Origin: Mesorhizobium sp. M4B.F.Ca.ET.203.01.1.1
GTDB lineage: Bacteria; Pseudomonadota; Alphaproteobacteria; Rhizobiales; Rhizobiaceae
NCBI RefSeq assembly: GCF_004791025.1
Contig: NZ_SRUO01000015.1
Span: 116,408 to 180,407 of the forward strand
Length of the DNA stretch: 64,000 bases
Reading direction: 5' to 3'
Under the pieces are notes generated by a model, which saw only the letters and a list, made by a program, of their open reading frames with translations, had not been told where the DNA came from and made no database searches. The position numbers and the translations under genes were made by a program. Shown here in pieces: positions 17,000 to 25,335 of this stretch (positions within the stretch are counted from its first letter, which is position 1; the number at the start of each line of letters is the position of its first letter).

Positions 17000-17590
17000 C
17001 TAGGCGTGGGCGTATCTGACGAGGATATAGAGCAAAATAAGGGCAGCGGCGCCGGCGCCGACGATCATGCCGAGGCGCTTCTCGATGAACTCCTTGATCG
17101 ATTCGCCATAGCGACGCAGCAGCCAGGCCAAGAGCAGGAAGCGGGCGCCGCGCGCAACGATGGCAAGGCCGATGAACAGCAGCAGATTGACGCCGATGAC
17201 GCCGGACAGGATCGTCACCACCTTGATCGGCGGCAAATGCGCGGCGCCCGAGGTGATCAGCATCAGGATGATGAAGCCGATGCCGGAAGACGTCCGCAAT
17301 GCCTCGAACTCGTCGTACTTGCCGTAGAATTCGAGGATCGGCTTGGCCACCGCCTCATAGGCGTAGTGGCCGATGAACCAGCCGAAAATGCCGCCCAGCA
17401 CCGAGGCGACGGTGGCGATCAAGGCATAGCGATAGGCGCGCTCCGGCTTCGACAGCGCCATCGGCAGATAGAGCACGTCGGCCGGCACCAGGAAGACGGA
17501 GCTTTCGACGAAGGCGATGAAGGCCAGCCACCATTCGGCCGATTTGCGCGCTGCCAGCGAGAGCGTCCAGTCGTAAAGTCCGCGAAGCAT
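17000..17590 (-). CDS. YqaA family membrane protein (VTT/DedA-like)
   Basis: A 196-aa inner-membrane protein of the YqaA branch of the SNARE-associated/VTT superfamily. The segments F-V-E-S-S-V-F-L-V-P-A-D-V and G-G-I-F-G-W-F-I-G-H-Y match the conserved re-entrant loop region. Relatives include DedA-type lipid scramblases, but the substrate for YqaA is unknown. The start is ATG 17590. The gene stands alone, ending against a palindromic repeat. Confidence 0.85.
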   Translation of the reverse strand: MLRGLYDWTLSLAARKSAEWWLAFIAFVESSVFLVPADVLYLPMALSKPERAYRYALIATVASVLGGIFGWFIGHYAYEAVAKPILEFYGKYDEFEALRTSSGIGFIILMLITSGAAHLPPIKVVTILSGVIGVNLLLFIGLAIVARGARFLLLAWLLRRYGESIKEFIEKRLGMIVGAGAAALILLYILVRYAHA

Positions 17591-17818
17591 CGGCTCTCCT
17601 GTGATTTCGCCGCCCTTCAGGCTCTGGGCCCGGCATGTCGGGCGACATGCATCGGCGCGCCGCTTGTCTAGAAAGATTTTCCGCGCCGCACAATGGCAGC
17701 ACCTTCACGAAACCGAAAGGTGAAGTTTGGTCGCGGGCAGTGCGGATCGGGAAACTCGCCAGTTGACGAACAGGCCCGCAACCGTATAGTCCGCGCCCAT
17801 CCAGGCCGCCCGGCCTGA

Positions 17819-17903
17819 GCCCCTATGGCGGAATTGGTAGACGCGCTCGACTCAAAATCGAGTTCCGCAAGGAGTGCTGGTTCGATCCCGGCTAGGGGCA
17901 CCA
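17819..17903 (+). tRNA. tRNA-Leu (anticodon CAA)
   Basis: The acceptor arms GCCCCTA and TAGGGGC pair fully, followed by discriminator A and an encoded CCA. The anticodon arm CTCGA-CTCAAAA-TCGAG gives anticodon CAA (17853-17855), reading UUG. A long variable arm marks a class II tRNA, and GGTTCGATCCC forms the T arm. It is 85 nt long. Confidence 0.95.
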
Positions 17904-18181
17904 TTGACCGCCAGTCGTTGCAAGACCTTCAAGGACCTGGACTCCCGAGAGGTGCATAGCGAGGTCGAGCAGACCCCGCGGGAGATGTTCCAAGAACCGC
18001 ACCTGAACGCCCGAGCTTGATCATAGTTGACCGCCTCCGGCGAGGACGGCTTTGTTCCGCTGCAGCAGGCGCGGTTTGCCGGTGGGGTTCTTGTTGTGAT
18101 GGTATTCTGGTCCTCAAGGGATAGGCCCGGTCGACCGCGATTGTGGTCAACTCGGGCACCACGCTTGGGAGGAACCTCGCG

Positions 18182-18766
18182 ATGGCGCGTTTTGCCCACC
18201 TTGCCCTCGTCTTCGCCTTGGGATTGTCGCCTGGAATTGCACTGGCTGGGGAGCCTTTCGTCCCAAGCTGGATCAAAAACGATCCCGCGGCCAAGAAGGT
18301 GGCCATCGAGATCGTAGCCGACTGGAACCAGATCGAGCGGTACCGCAGGGACAACATCCGGACCGACATCATCGACTTCAACGGCTACTGGGGCGGCAAT
18401 CTCACGATCATCGTGCCGGAAGACTGGTCGGTGCAGATCGATTTCATCAATGGCTCCTCGAATTTCTGGCACGGCCTGATGGTGGCCAGAGTCTATGCCC
18501 AGTCGGAGATGCCAGTGAAGTTGAAGGCCGAGGATGCGATCTGGGGAGCGTACACCACCCCGCTGGAGGGGATCAAAATCAATGAGAAGCGACAGCTCAA
18601 CTTTGTTGCGCAGCAGACAGGCAGCTATTTCCTCGCCTGTCCGAGACAGACACACCTGATGGACGGACACTGGATCGGTTTCGAGGTGAAAGGCAAACTC
18701 GAACGGGCCGCGGCAATCGTCCATGAAGATCAATTTCCGCAGGAGCAGCCCCCGGGACGTCCATAG
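18182..18766 (+). CDS. Secreted cupredoxin, sulfocyanin-like
   Basis: A 194-aa protein with a signal peptide (residues 1-22, cleavage after A-L-A). The core F-N-G-Y-W-G-G-N-L-T-I-I-V-P then V-Q-I-D-F-I-N resembles the start of the sulfocyanin fold. Likely type 1 copper ligands are H97 (W-H-G-L), C153 and H158 (L-A-C-P-R-Q-T-H). The axial position expected at about H+5 is H163, although M160 is nearby, so the copper site may be atypical. ATG 18182 follows GGAGGA. It stands alone downstream of tRNA-Leu, and the electron partner is unknown. The assignment rests on motif recognition. Confidence 0.6.
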   Translation: MARFAHLALVFALGLSPGIALAGEPFVPSWIKNDPAAKKVAIEIVADWNQIERYRRDNIRTDIIDFNGYWGGNLTIIVPEDWSVQIDFINGSSNFWHGLMVARVYAQSEMPVKLKAEDAIWGAYTTPLEGIKINEKRQLNFVAQQTGSYFLACPRQTHLMDGHWIGFEVKGKLERAAAIVHEDQFPQEQPPGRP

Positions 18767-19262
18767 ATCCGCGCGAGCGTCGCTGCAGCCTGACTGGGCA
18801 CCGTTGACGGCGGTTTGAGCAGCGGGGACCGGGTGGGGGGCTTGGGGTTGGTCCCCGCTGCCTTGAGCTGCCTTCGCGGGTGGCAGCACAACCAAATGGC
18901 GACTGGGCAATGACAGGACCCTGACAGGCGAGCTTTGGGGGCCTGTCAGTCTTACGACGGCTGATGCCGCCCGGGGCCAGCCGGGCGGATGTCTCAAGGT
19001 GCGGCCGGGGACGGAGCTTCAAAACGTTGCGACTTCCGTAACCCCAACCGCACACCTGGCCTGACGTACGTGCCCACCCGGTGACGGGTGCCCACCCAAT
19101 GACCCCAGCGTCAAGCGACAGGTCATTTGTAGCCGATATGGACCGCCGCCAAATCGCCCGCTTGAGCTAGCGCGGATAGACAATTCGGGTCAGCGGGCCT
19201 CAGCGCGGTAAAAGGAGGGGGCCGCAATGCCCCGGTGCGGGCAAGATCTGCGGCCGGCAAAC
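18767..19262. other. Gene-poor 496-bp stretch with three hairpins and short tandem repeats
   Basis: I see no convincing gene. There are three perfect or near-perfect dyads: 18819-18861 (12-bp stem GCAGCGGGGACC), 18921-18949 (9-bp stem CTGACAGGC, followed by TCTTA on the plus strand, a possible terminator for the cupredoxin gene) and about 18967-18988 (CCGCCCGG stem). GTGCCCACCC occurs twice within 20 bases near 19069-19098. The stretch could hold remnants of inserted DNA. Confidence 0.5.
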
Positions 19263-20582
19263 CTACCGCTCCGTGAAAGCACGCGCGAAGGAATCGAGCA
19301 TTGGCCGGGCGAGATACTCGAAGAAGGTCCGGTCGCCGGTGTTGATGAACGCCTCGACCGGCGTTCCCGGATAAAGCTGCTCCGCTTTCACGCCGGGCGG
19401 CAGCTGGTCGGCAATCTTCAGCCTGGCGCGGAAATAGGGCTCGTGCGTCGCCTGGTCGATCAGCCGATCGGCGGAAATCTGCGTCACGGCGGCCGAGACC
19501 TCCGGCGTCAGCCGCGTGTTCAAGGCCGCCAACCGCAGCTTCGCCGGCTGACCGACACGCACGTCGTCGATGTCCTTCGGCCGCAGCTTGGCATCGACGA
19601 TGAGACCCGACGCGGTGGGCAGGATCTCCATGATCTTTTCGCCGGGGGCGATCACGCTGCCCGTGGAATTATAGGTCGACGACACCACGATGCCCGCCGC
19701 CGGCGCCTTGATCGTCGTGCGCTGAAGCACCGCCTCGGCGGCGCGCATCTGTTCCTCGATGTCGGCCAGATTGGTGCGAACCTCGTCCAGCTTGGTAAGG
19801 GCCTCCTCGACGCGCTGCGTGGTCGCCCGCTCGATCTGCTGCTCGGCTTCGACGATCTGCGTGTTGGCCGCCGCGAGATTGGCTTCCAGCGCTCCGGCCT
19901 GGCCGACGAGATCGGCCTGCGAGCGCAGAAGCTGCGAATATTCGGTGCGATTGGTGAGGCCCTGGTCCAGCAGGCTGGTCTTGATGCCAAGCTCCTTCTT
20001 CACCACCTCGGCCTGTTGTTGAACGGCCTGCTTTTGGGCGTTCAAGCCAATGACGGACTGGCGATGCATGGCGACACGCTGGGCGAGGATCGCTTGTTCC
20101 GAGCGGAAGCGGGCGAGCCTGGCGGCGAATTCCTTCCGCTGTTCCCGCACCAGATTTTCGAAGTCCTGCTGGAAAGGCACCGGCGCGGCGCCGATGATCG
20201 GCGCCAGCCCGTCCAGTCCGTCGCGCTCGGCCTCCAGCCGTGCAGCACTCGCCCTGAGCGCTATCGACTGTCTCGTCAGCCGGTTGAGGTCGGCCTGCGC
20301 TGCCGTTCGATCAAGCAGGATCAGCGGCTCACCCTGCCGCACGCGGTCGCCTTCATGGACCAGCAACTGATTGATGATGCCGCCCTCGGAATGCTGGATG
20401 AGGATGTTGCCGCCGGTCGCCGCGATCGTGCCCTGCGTGATCACCGCGCCGGCAAGCGGCGCGCTCACGGCCCAATAGCCGAAGCAGCCGGCCAGCAGCG
20501 CTGTCGCCGCGTAGCCAGTCAAGGCCACGCGCCGGAAGTCGGTGCGGGGCTGCGTTTCGAGGGTGAGGCGCCCGACGGCCAT
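19263..20582 (-). CDS. prsE: Type I secretion membrane fusion protein (HlyD/PrsE family)
   Basis: A 439-aa periplasmic adaptor with one N-terminal membrane helix (about residues 18-42), a biotinyl-lipoyl-like half, long coiled-coil helices (about 90-280) and a C-terminal beta domain. It links the inner-membrane ABC exporter to a TolC-like outer-membrane channel. The gene starts 2 bases after the exporter stop and is third in the order GH16 enzyme, ABC exporter, adaptor. In Rhizobium and Sinorhizobium the PrsD-PrsE pair exports RTX glycanases and other proteins, so the neighbouring GH16/RTX protein is the natural substrate. Confidence 0.88.
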   Translation of the reverse strand: MAVGRLTLETQPRTDFRRVALTGYAATALLAGCFGYWAVSAPLAGAVITQGTIAATGGNILIQHSEGGIINQLLVHEGDRVRQGEPLILLDRTAAQADLNRLTRQSIALRASAARLEAERDGLDGLAPIIGAAPVPFQQDFENLVREQRKEFAARLARFRSEQAILAQRVAMHRQSVIGLNAQKQAVQQQAEVVKKELGIKTSLLDQGLTNRTEYSQLLRSQADLVGQAGALEANLAAANTQIVEAEQQIERATTQRVEEALTKLDEVRTNLADIEEQMRAAEAVLQRTTIKAPAAGIVVSSTYNSTGSVIAPGEKIMEILPTASGLIVDAKLRPKDIDDVRVGQPAKLRLAALNTRLTPEVSAAVTQISADRLIDQATHEPYFRARLKIADQLPPGVKAEQLYPGTPVEAFINTGDRTFFEYLARPMLDSFARAFTER

Positions 20583-20584
20583 GG

Positions 20585-22366
20585 CTAGGACCCGAAGCGG
20601 ATGCTGTGCGGACGGATGGTCGAGGCGAAGGATCCGGTCACCACCGTGTTCGGCTGTGCGGCCGGGCCCTTGCCGGTCACCGGCTGCCGCAGCACCTCGC
20701 CGCTCGGACCAAAAGCCTCGATCACGCCGCCGCGCAAAAGCATCACGCGGTCGCAGGCCGCGGCGATCGAAGGACGATGCGTGATCACGATCGTCGTCAC
20801 GCCGGCTGCCCGCGCTGCGGCAAGCGCCGCCTCGAGCGCCATCTCGCCGCCGCCGTCGAGATGGGTGCTGGGCTCGTCCAGCACGAGGATGCGCGGATTG
20901 CCGTAGAAGGCGCGCGCCAGGCCGATCCGCTGGCGCTCGCCGCCCGACAGCGTCCTGTCCGATGGACCGACCACGGTCTGGTAGCCGTCGCGCAGCGCCA
21001 GGATCAGCTCATGCGCCCCGGCGCGCCCTGCCGCCGCGATGATCGCCGGGTCGGCCGCTTCAGGGTCGAAACGGGCGACATTGTCTCCGATCGATCCGGG
21101 AAAGAGCTCCACCTCCTGCGCCAGATAGCCGATGTGCCGGCCTAGCTGGTTTTCGTCCCACGTCCTGAGGTCAGCGCCGTCGATCCGCACCGAGCCGCCG
21201 GTCGGCTGGGCGGCACCGACAAGCAATCGCGCCAGCGTGGATTTGCCGGCGCCGCTCGGGCCGACGATGGCGACCGCTTCGCCGGCGCCGATCTGGAAGT
21301 TCAGCCGCTTGAGGATGGGCTCCGCGCCTAGCGGGGTATTCGGCGCGATGAAGAAAACATCCTGCGCGGAGATCGCGCCGGAGGGATCGGGCAGGGTGAG
21401 CTTGCGCGCTTTCGCCGGATGCGCCGCAAGCGCTGTCGCCAGCCGCTTCCACGCCCGCCTTGCGTCGACGATCTGCCGCCAGGATCCGATCAACTGGTCG
21501 AGCGGCTGCAGCGCGCGCGACGACACCAGCGAGGAGGCGAAGATCATGCCGGCCGTCATCTGTCCCTGCAGCACCAGCCAGGCGCCGGCGCCGAGGATCG
21601 CCAGCTGCAGCATCATGCGCAGCGCCCGCGACGCGCCGCTGAAAATCGCGTTGGCGCTCGAGGAGCGGTCATGCAGGATGAGCGCTTCCCCGACGTGCCG
21701 TCCCCAGACCCGGGCGGCGTTCTCGATCATGCCCATGGCGCGCAGCGTTTCGGCATTGCGCTCGAAGGCCTGCTCGGCCCGGCTGGCGAGCGCCGAGCGC
21801 TCGGCGGACAAGGCATCGTTCCTGCCGATCGCAAGCTGGTTCGCCACCACCAGGAGAAGCAAGAGCACGGCGCCGGCGAGCGTCAGCCAGAACAGCACCG
21901 GATGGATGAGATAGAGCAGAGCGAGGAAGGCGGGCGCGAAGGGAAGGTCGAACAGCACCGCCACGCCGCGCGACCTGATGAAGGCGCAGACCGAGGCAAG
22001 ATCGCGCAGCGGCGACAGGCCGCCAGCATATCTGGCGCCGAGCGAGGCGGCGAATGTGCTTGCGCCCAGCGTCCGGTCGACGGTGGCTGCAATGCGCTGC
22101 GAGTAGATGGCGCGGACGGCGTCCAGGAAGCCGAGGAAGGCGAGCGCGAGAACGGCGATCACCGACAGATAGGCAAGCGTCTCGACGCTGGAGGAGGGCA
22201 GTACGCGGTCATAGACCTGCAGCAAATAGAGCGGGATGACCAACAGCAGGATGTTGATCAGCAGCGAGAACAGGCCGACATCGGTGACGGCGCGCACGAA
22301 CACCGCACGAAGGCTCGAGCTTCCGGCCTTTCCCGCATCGACCAACGGATCATGACCCCGGGACAT
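20585..22366 (-). CDS. prsD: Type I secretion ABC transporter, permease-ATPase (PrsD family)
   Basis: A 593-aa exporter with an N-terminal membrane domain of about six helices (residues 28-310) and a C-terminal ATPase: Walker A G-P-S-G-A-G-K-S-T (369-377), signature L-S-G-G-E-R-Q-R (473-480), Walker B I-L-V-L-D-E (493-498) and an H-loop near 528. It has no C39 peptidase domain, so it belongs to the PrtD/PrsD/HasD class that exports substrates with an uncleaved C-terminal signal. It starts 13 bases after the glycanase stop. Confidence 0.9.
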   Translation of the reverse strand: MSRGHDPLVDAGKAGSSSLRAVFVRAVTDVGLFSLLINILLLVIPLYLLQVYDRVLPSSSVETLAYLSVIAVLALAFLGFLDAVRAIYSQRIAATVDRTLGASTFAASLGARYAGGLSPLRDLASVCAFIRSRGVAVLFDLPFAPAFLALLYLIHPVLFWLTLAGAVLLLLLVVANQLAIGRNDALSAERSALASRAEQAFERNAETLRAMGMIENAARVWGRHVGEALILHDRSSSANAIFSGASRALRMMLQLAILGAGAWLVLQGQMTAGMIFASSLVSSRALQPLDQLIGSWRQIVDARRAWKRLATALAAHPAKARKLTLPDPSGAISAQDVFFIAPNTPLGAEPILKRLNFQIGAGEAVAIVGPSGAGKSTLARLLVGAAQPTGGSVRIDGADLRTWDENQLGRHIGYLAQEVELFPGSIGDNVARFDPEAADPAIIAAAGRAGAHELILALRDGYQTVVGPSDRTLSGGERQRIGLARAFYGNPRILVLDEPSTHLDGGGEMALEAALAAARAAGVTTIVITHRPSIAAACDRVMLLRGGVIEAFGPSGEVLRQPVTGKGPAAQPNTVVTGSFASTIRPHSIRFGS

Positions 22367-22379
22367 GGCGCCGGTCCGC

Positions 22380-23804
22380 CTAGACAGTGTGTTCGCCTGT
22401 CGTGCTCAGGTGGCTCTGCTGCAAATCGTCCAGCGTGTAGGCGCGGATATAGTCGATCTTCATTTCGGCCGGCGTGGCGAGATGGTCCGGCGGTGCGCCG
22501 GCCTGACCGCCGATCGCGAGATCGACCAGCATGTACATCGGCTTGTTCATGTCGGACGGCGTCGCCACCTCCGCCACCTGCACGCCGTCATAGGTCCACA
22601 CCAGCTTGTCCGGCGTCCACAACAGGCCGTAGGTGTGGAAGCCGTCGGTGTCGGACACATTCACCGTCGACCCGACCTTGGTGTGGGTCCCCGTCTGATT
22701 TGTGTGCGCGGTCATCAGCAGCGCGTTCGGGCTCTGGCCGTACATTTCCACCACGTCCAGCTCCGGCGGCCACGAGCCGTCTTCCGGAAGCAGCCAGAAG
22801 GCCGGCCAGGCGCCGGTGTTTTCCGGCAGGTCGGCCCGCATTTCGAAATAGCCATAGGTCTGCGAGAAGGTGTCGTGCGTCGTCAGGATGCCGGAGGTGT
22901 ATTCATAGTTGTTGATCAGCGGCTTGATGTCGGCCGGCGCCTGTGCGGCGGTGATCGTCAGCACGCCGTTGTTGATGCTGAACGGATGGACCGAGCTCGT
23001 CGGGGCGTAGTTGGCGTCGATATACCATTGCAGCTCGTTGTTCTGGGTGAGCGTGCTGCCGTTCGGCTGCCCCCACCAGAAATTGGTATCCCAGGTGCCG
23101 CCTTGGCTGTTGTGAAGGCTGAGCGTGTTGAAATTGTCGGAGAAGGACAACGTCATGCCGGACTTGTCGATCGGCAGATCGAACTGGCCGGCCGACAGCT
23201 TGTCGACGGTGGTGTTGTTGAACACCAGCACCTCATCCGATCCGAGGTTCAGCAGGAGGTTCGGCCCCGACTGGATCATGTGCGCCTTGACGTCGTCGAA
23301 CGACATGAAGTCGTAGCCGTTGAGGCGAACGGTGTCGTCGGCGCCGAAATCGGCGATCAGGTCGCTGCCATTGCCCTTGGTGATGATGAACGTGTCGGCG
23401 CCGCCGCCGCCGATCAGGACATCGTTGCCCTTGCCGCCGTCAAACGTCTGGCTGCTGGTGCCGCCCTTGATGATGTTGTCGAGCGAATTTCCGAAGGCAT
23501 ATTTGTTGGCGCCGGTGACGACCAGGTTCTCGAAATTGTCGGGGAGCTTGTAGCTCATCCAGGTGTCGATCGTGTCGATGCCCTGCCCGGGCAGCTCGAC
23601 GGCCCGGTTGATCGTCGAATAGAGGTGGTAATAGTCGTCGCCAGCGCCGCCATACATGGTGACGTTGACGCTGGTGTCGCCCCAGAATGAATCGTTGCCG
23701 GACGTGCCGCGCAGCTCCGGTCCGGCTCCGGTTGCGGAGTACCAATGGGTGGAAGCGCCGGTGTAGGGAAGGGGAATGCCTTTGGCGTTGACGACACTGG
23801 TCAT
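22380..23804 (-). CDS. Secreted RTX-repeat glycosyl hydrolase family 16 (ExsH/PlyA-like glycanase)
   Basis: A 474-aa protein with no N-terminal signal peptide. Glycine-aspartate-rich calcium-binding RTX-type repeats lie at about residues 50-60 and 121-140 (G-G-K-G-N-D-V-L-I-G-G-G). The GH16 domain covers about 215-460 with the catalytic E-L-D-V-V-E motif, nucleophile E348 and acid/base E353. This order matches ExsH and PlyA, rhizobial enzymes that cut exopolysaccharide and leave by PrsDE. The adjoining exporter and adaptor support type I secretion. ATG 23804 follows GGAAGGAT. The exact glycan is unknown. Confidence 0.88.
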   Translation of the reverse strand: MTSVVNAKGIPLPYTGASTHWYSATGAGPELRGTSGNDSFWGDTSVNVTMYGGAGDDYYHLYSTINRAVELPGQGIDTIDTWMSYKLPDNFENLVVTGANKYAFGNSLDNIIKGGTSSQTFDGGKGNDVLIGGGGADTFIITKGNGSDLIADFGADDTVRLNGYDFMSFDDVKAHMIQSGPNLLLNLGSDEVLVFNNTTVDKLSAGQFDLPIDKSGMTLSFSDNFNTLSLHNSQGGTWDTNFWWGQPNGSTLTQNNELQWYIDANYAPTSSVHPFSINNGVLTITAAQAPADIKPLINNYEYTSGILTTHDTFSQTYGYFEMRADLPENTGAWPAFWLLPEDGSWPPELDVVEMYGQSPNALLMTAHTNQTGTHTKVGSTVNVSDTDGFHTYGLLWTPDKLVWTYDGVQVAEVATPSDMNKPMYMLVDLAIGGQAGAPPDHLATPAEMKIDYIRAYTLDDLQQSHLSTTGEHTV

Positions 23805-24112
23805 CGGACGATCCTTCCTCGGAATGCCGGCCTGTTCGAGCCGCTCGATGGGAGTTCAAGCGACCGCTTACGGACCAACGTTGTAGTTCAAATTATCGTT
23901 CCAAGGAATGACCATATAGTACAGGGAAAATTGTCATTTCCGCCGATTAAATCTTTCGGTCGAAGAGAATGAGGAATCGCTAATACAATTAAAGCGTGAA
24001 GCCGGGGCAATTTTACTCAATATTTCCGGAATTCTGCCGAATCATTAGGCAGATCGCTGCGGAAGAATGCATTTGTCTTGACGCGGTCACCGCTCCTCAA
24101 AAGGGCAATGGC
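23805..24112. other. AT-richer intergenic region with the glycanase promoter
   Basis: This 308-bp stretch is noticeably richer in A and T than its neighbours, as expected for the promoter of the minus-strand glycanase operon. A 6-bp dyad TCTGCC/GGCAGA lies at 24033-24053 and a GGAAA/TTTTCC-type dyad near 23925-23942. I could not fix a -35/-10 pair. Confidence 0.4.
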
Positions 24113-25264
24113 CTACCGCATGTTCCCCGTGTGCCCGTGCGAGTACCGTCCTGGCTGCGGCCACACCGTCAGGCCGTGGGGCTCCGCTCCGACCGGGATC
24201 CTGGTGACCGCGCCGGACGTGGTGTCGAACATGTAAACCTCGCTGTCGAAGCGGCCGGACAGCCATAGCTGCCTGCCGTCGGCGCTGACATTGCCCATGT
24301 CGGGGCTGCCGCCGCCCGGAACGGGCCATTGGGCGACGACCGAGCGGGTCGCGAAGTCGATCACCGTCACGCTGCCGGGACCCTTGGCGCGGCCTTGCTC
24401 CATCTTGTGCGAGCCGCGATTCGAGACGTAAAGCCGCTTGCCGTCGCGGCTGACGACAAAGCCATGCGTGCCGATGCCGGTGGCGATGAAGCCGATTTCC
24501 TTGAAGCTGTCACCGTCGACCAGGAAGACGCCGTCATTCATCATGTCGGCGACGTAGAAGACCTTGCCGCCGGGCGAGAGCCTTATGTCCTGCGGCATGC
24601 CCATCCTGGAGAGGTCGAGCCGGCCAAGCACCTTCTGGTTCTTCAGGTCGACCTTGAGCAGCCCGCCGTCGCCGTATTCGCAGGTGAATATGGCGTAGGA
24701 GCCGTCGACCGAGAAATCGGCGTGATTGATGCCGGCGCAGTCGGGCGTGGCGATGACCGACTTCAGCGCCATGGTCTGCGGGTCGCGCAGGTCGAGCTGC
24801 CGCAAGGCCTCGTCGACGATGATGGCCGAACTGCCGTCGGGCATGAAGTACATGTTGTAGGGATCGTCGACGGGGATCTGCTGGCCGGGCTTGCCGGTCT
24901 TCGGATCGACCGGCGTCAGGCTGCCGTTCTTGCCGGTGCCGTTGTTGGCCACCCACAGCGTCGTCAGATCCCAGGACGGGACGACATGCTGCGGCTTGCT
25001 GCCGACGCCGAACCTATCCACCACCTTCAGGGTCACCGTGTCGATCACCGAGACGCTGTTCGACGACCGGTTCGGCACATAGACGCGCGGCAACGCACCC
25101 GCAGTTGCGGGACTGAGGTCGCCGGCGGCGGTATGGCTGTAGATGTCGACGGGCGGCGGCTCGCTGCAGTCCTCGGGACAGGAGCCGGCGAAAACCTTCG
25201 TCGGCAGCAGGGCAAGCAGGAGAACCGGCGCGAGGCCGGCATGACGCAGGAAGGCTCGTATCAT
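24113..25264 (-). CDS. YncE-like secreted beta-propeller (YVTN repeat) protein
   Basis: A 383-aa protein with a signal peptide (residues 1-26). It contains repeated blades of the YVTN/YncE type, such as V-Y-V-P-N-R-S-S-N-S-V-S-V-I-D and L-Y-V-S-N-R-G-S-H. YncE-like propellers are periplasmic or secreted, and some bind DNA or glycans, so the function here is open. I chose ATG 25264 because it begins the signal peptide. The 78 extra residues of the longer frame overlap the upstream gene. It lies 71 bases after the acetyltransferase stop on the same strand, probably in one transcript with it. Confidence 0.85.
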   Translation of the reverse strand: MIRAFLRHAGLAPVLLLALLPTKVFAGSCPEDCSEPPPVDIYSHTAAGDLSPATAGALPRVYVPNRSSNSVSVIDTVTLKVVDRFGVGSKPQHVVPSWDLTTLWVANNGTGKNGSLTPVDPKTGKPGQQIPVDDPYNMYFMPDGSSAIIVDEALRQLDLRDPQTMALKSVIATPDCAGINHADFSVDGSYAIFTCEYGDGGLLKVDLKNQKVLGRLDLSRMGMPQDIRLSPGGKVFYVADMMNDGVFLVDGDSFKEIGFIATGIGTHGFVVSRDGKRLYVSNRGSHKMEQGRAKGPGSVTVIDFATRSVVAQWPVPGGGSPDMGNVSADGRQLWLSGRFDSEVYMFDTTSGAVTRIPVGAEPHGLTVWPQPGRYSHGHTGNMR

Positions 25265-25335
25265 CTGGAATGCTTTATCGCGGAGGCCGGCCCGATTTGG
25301 CCGCCGGCAGCCATAAACCGTGCGCCGGCGTTCAT

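Noticed and set aside
17852..18997. A 381-codon minus-strand frame running through part of the tRNA and the cupredoxin gene
   Set aside because: It overlaps a clear tRNA and a signal-peptide protein, and its translation is low in complexity and unlike any family.
17819..19262. Integrated element attached at tRNA-Leu
   Set aside because: I found no integrase and no second copy of the tRNA 3' end in the window, so an island is only a possibility.
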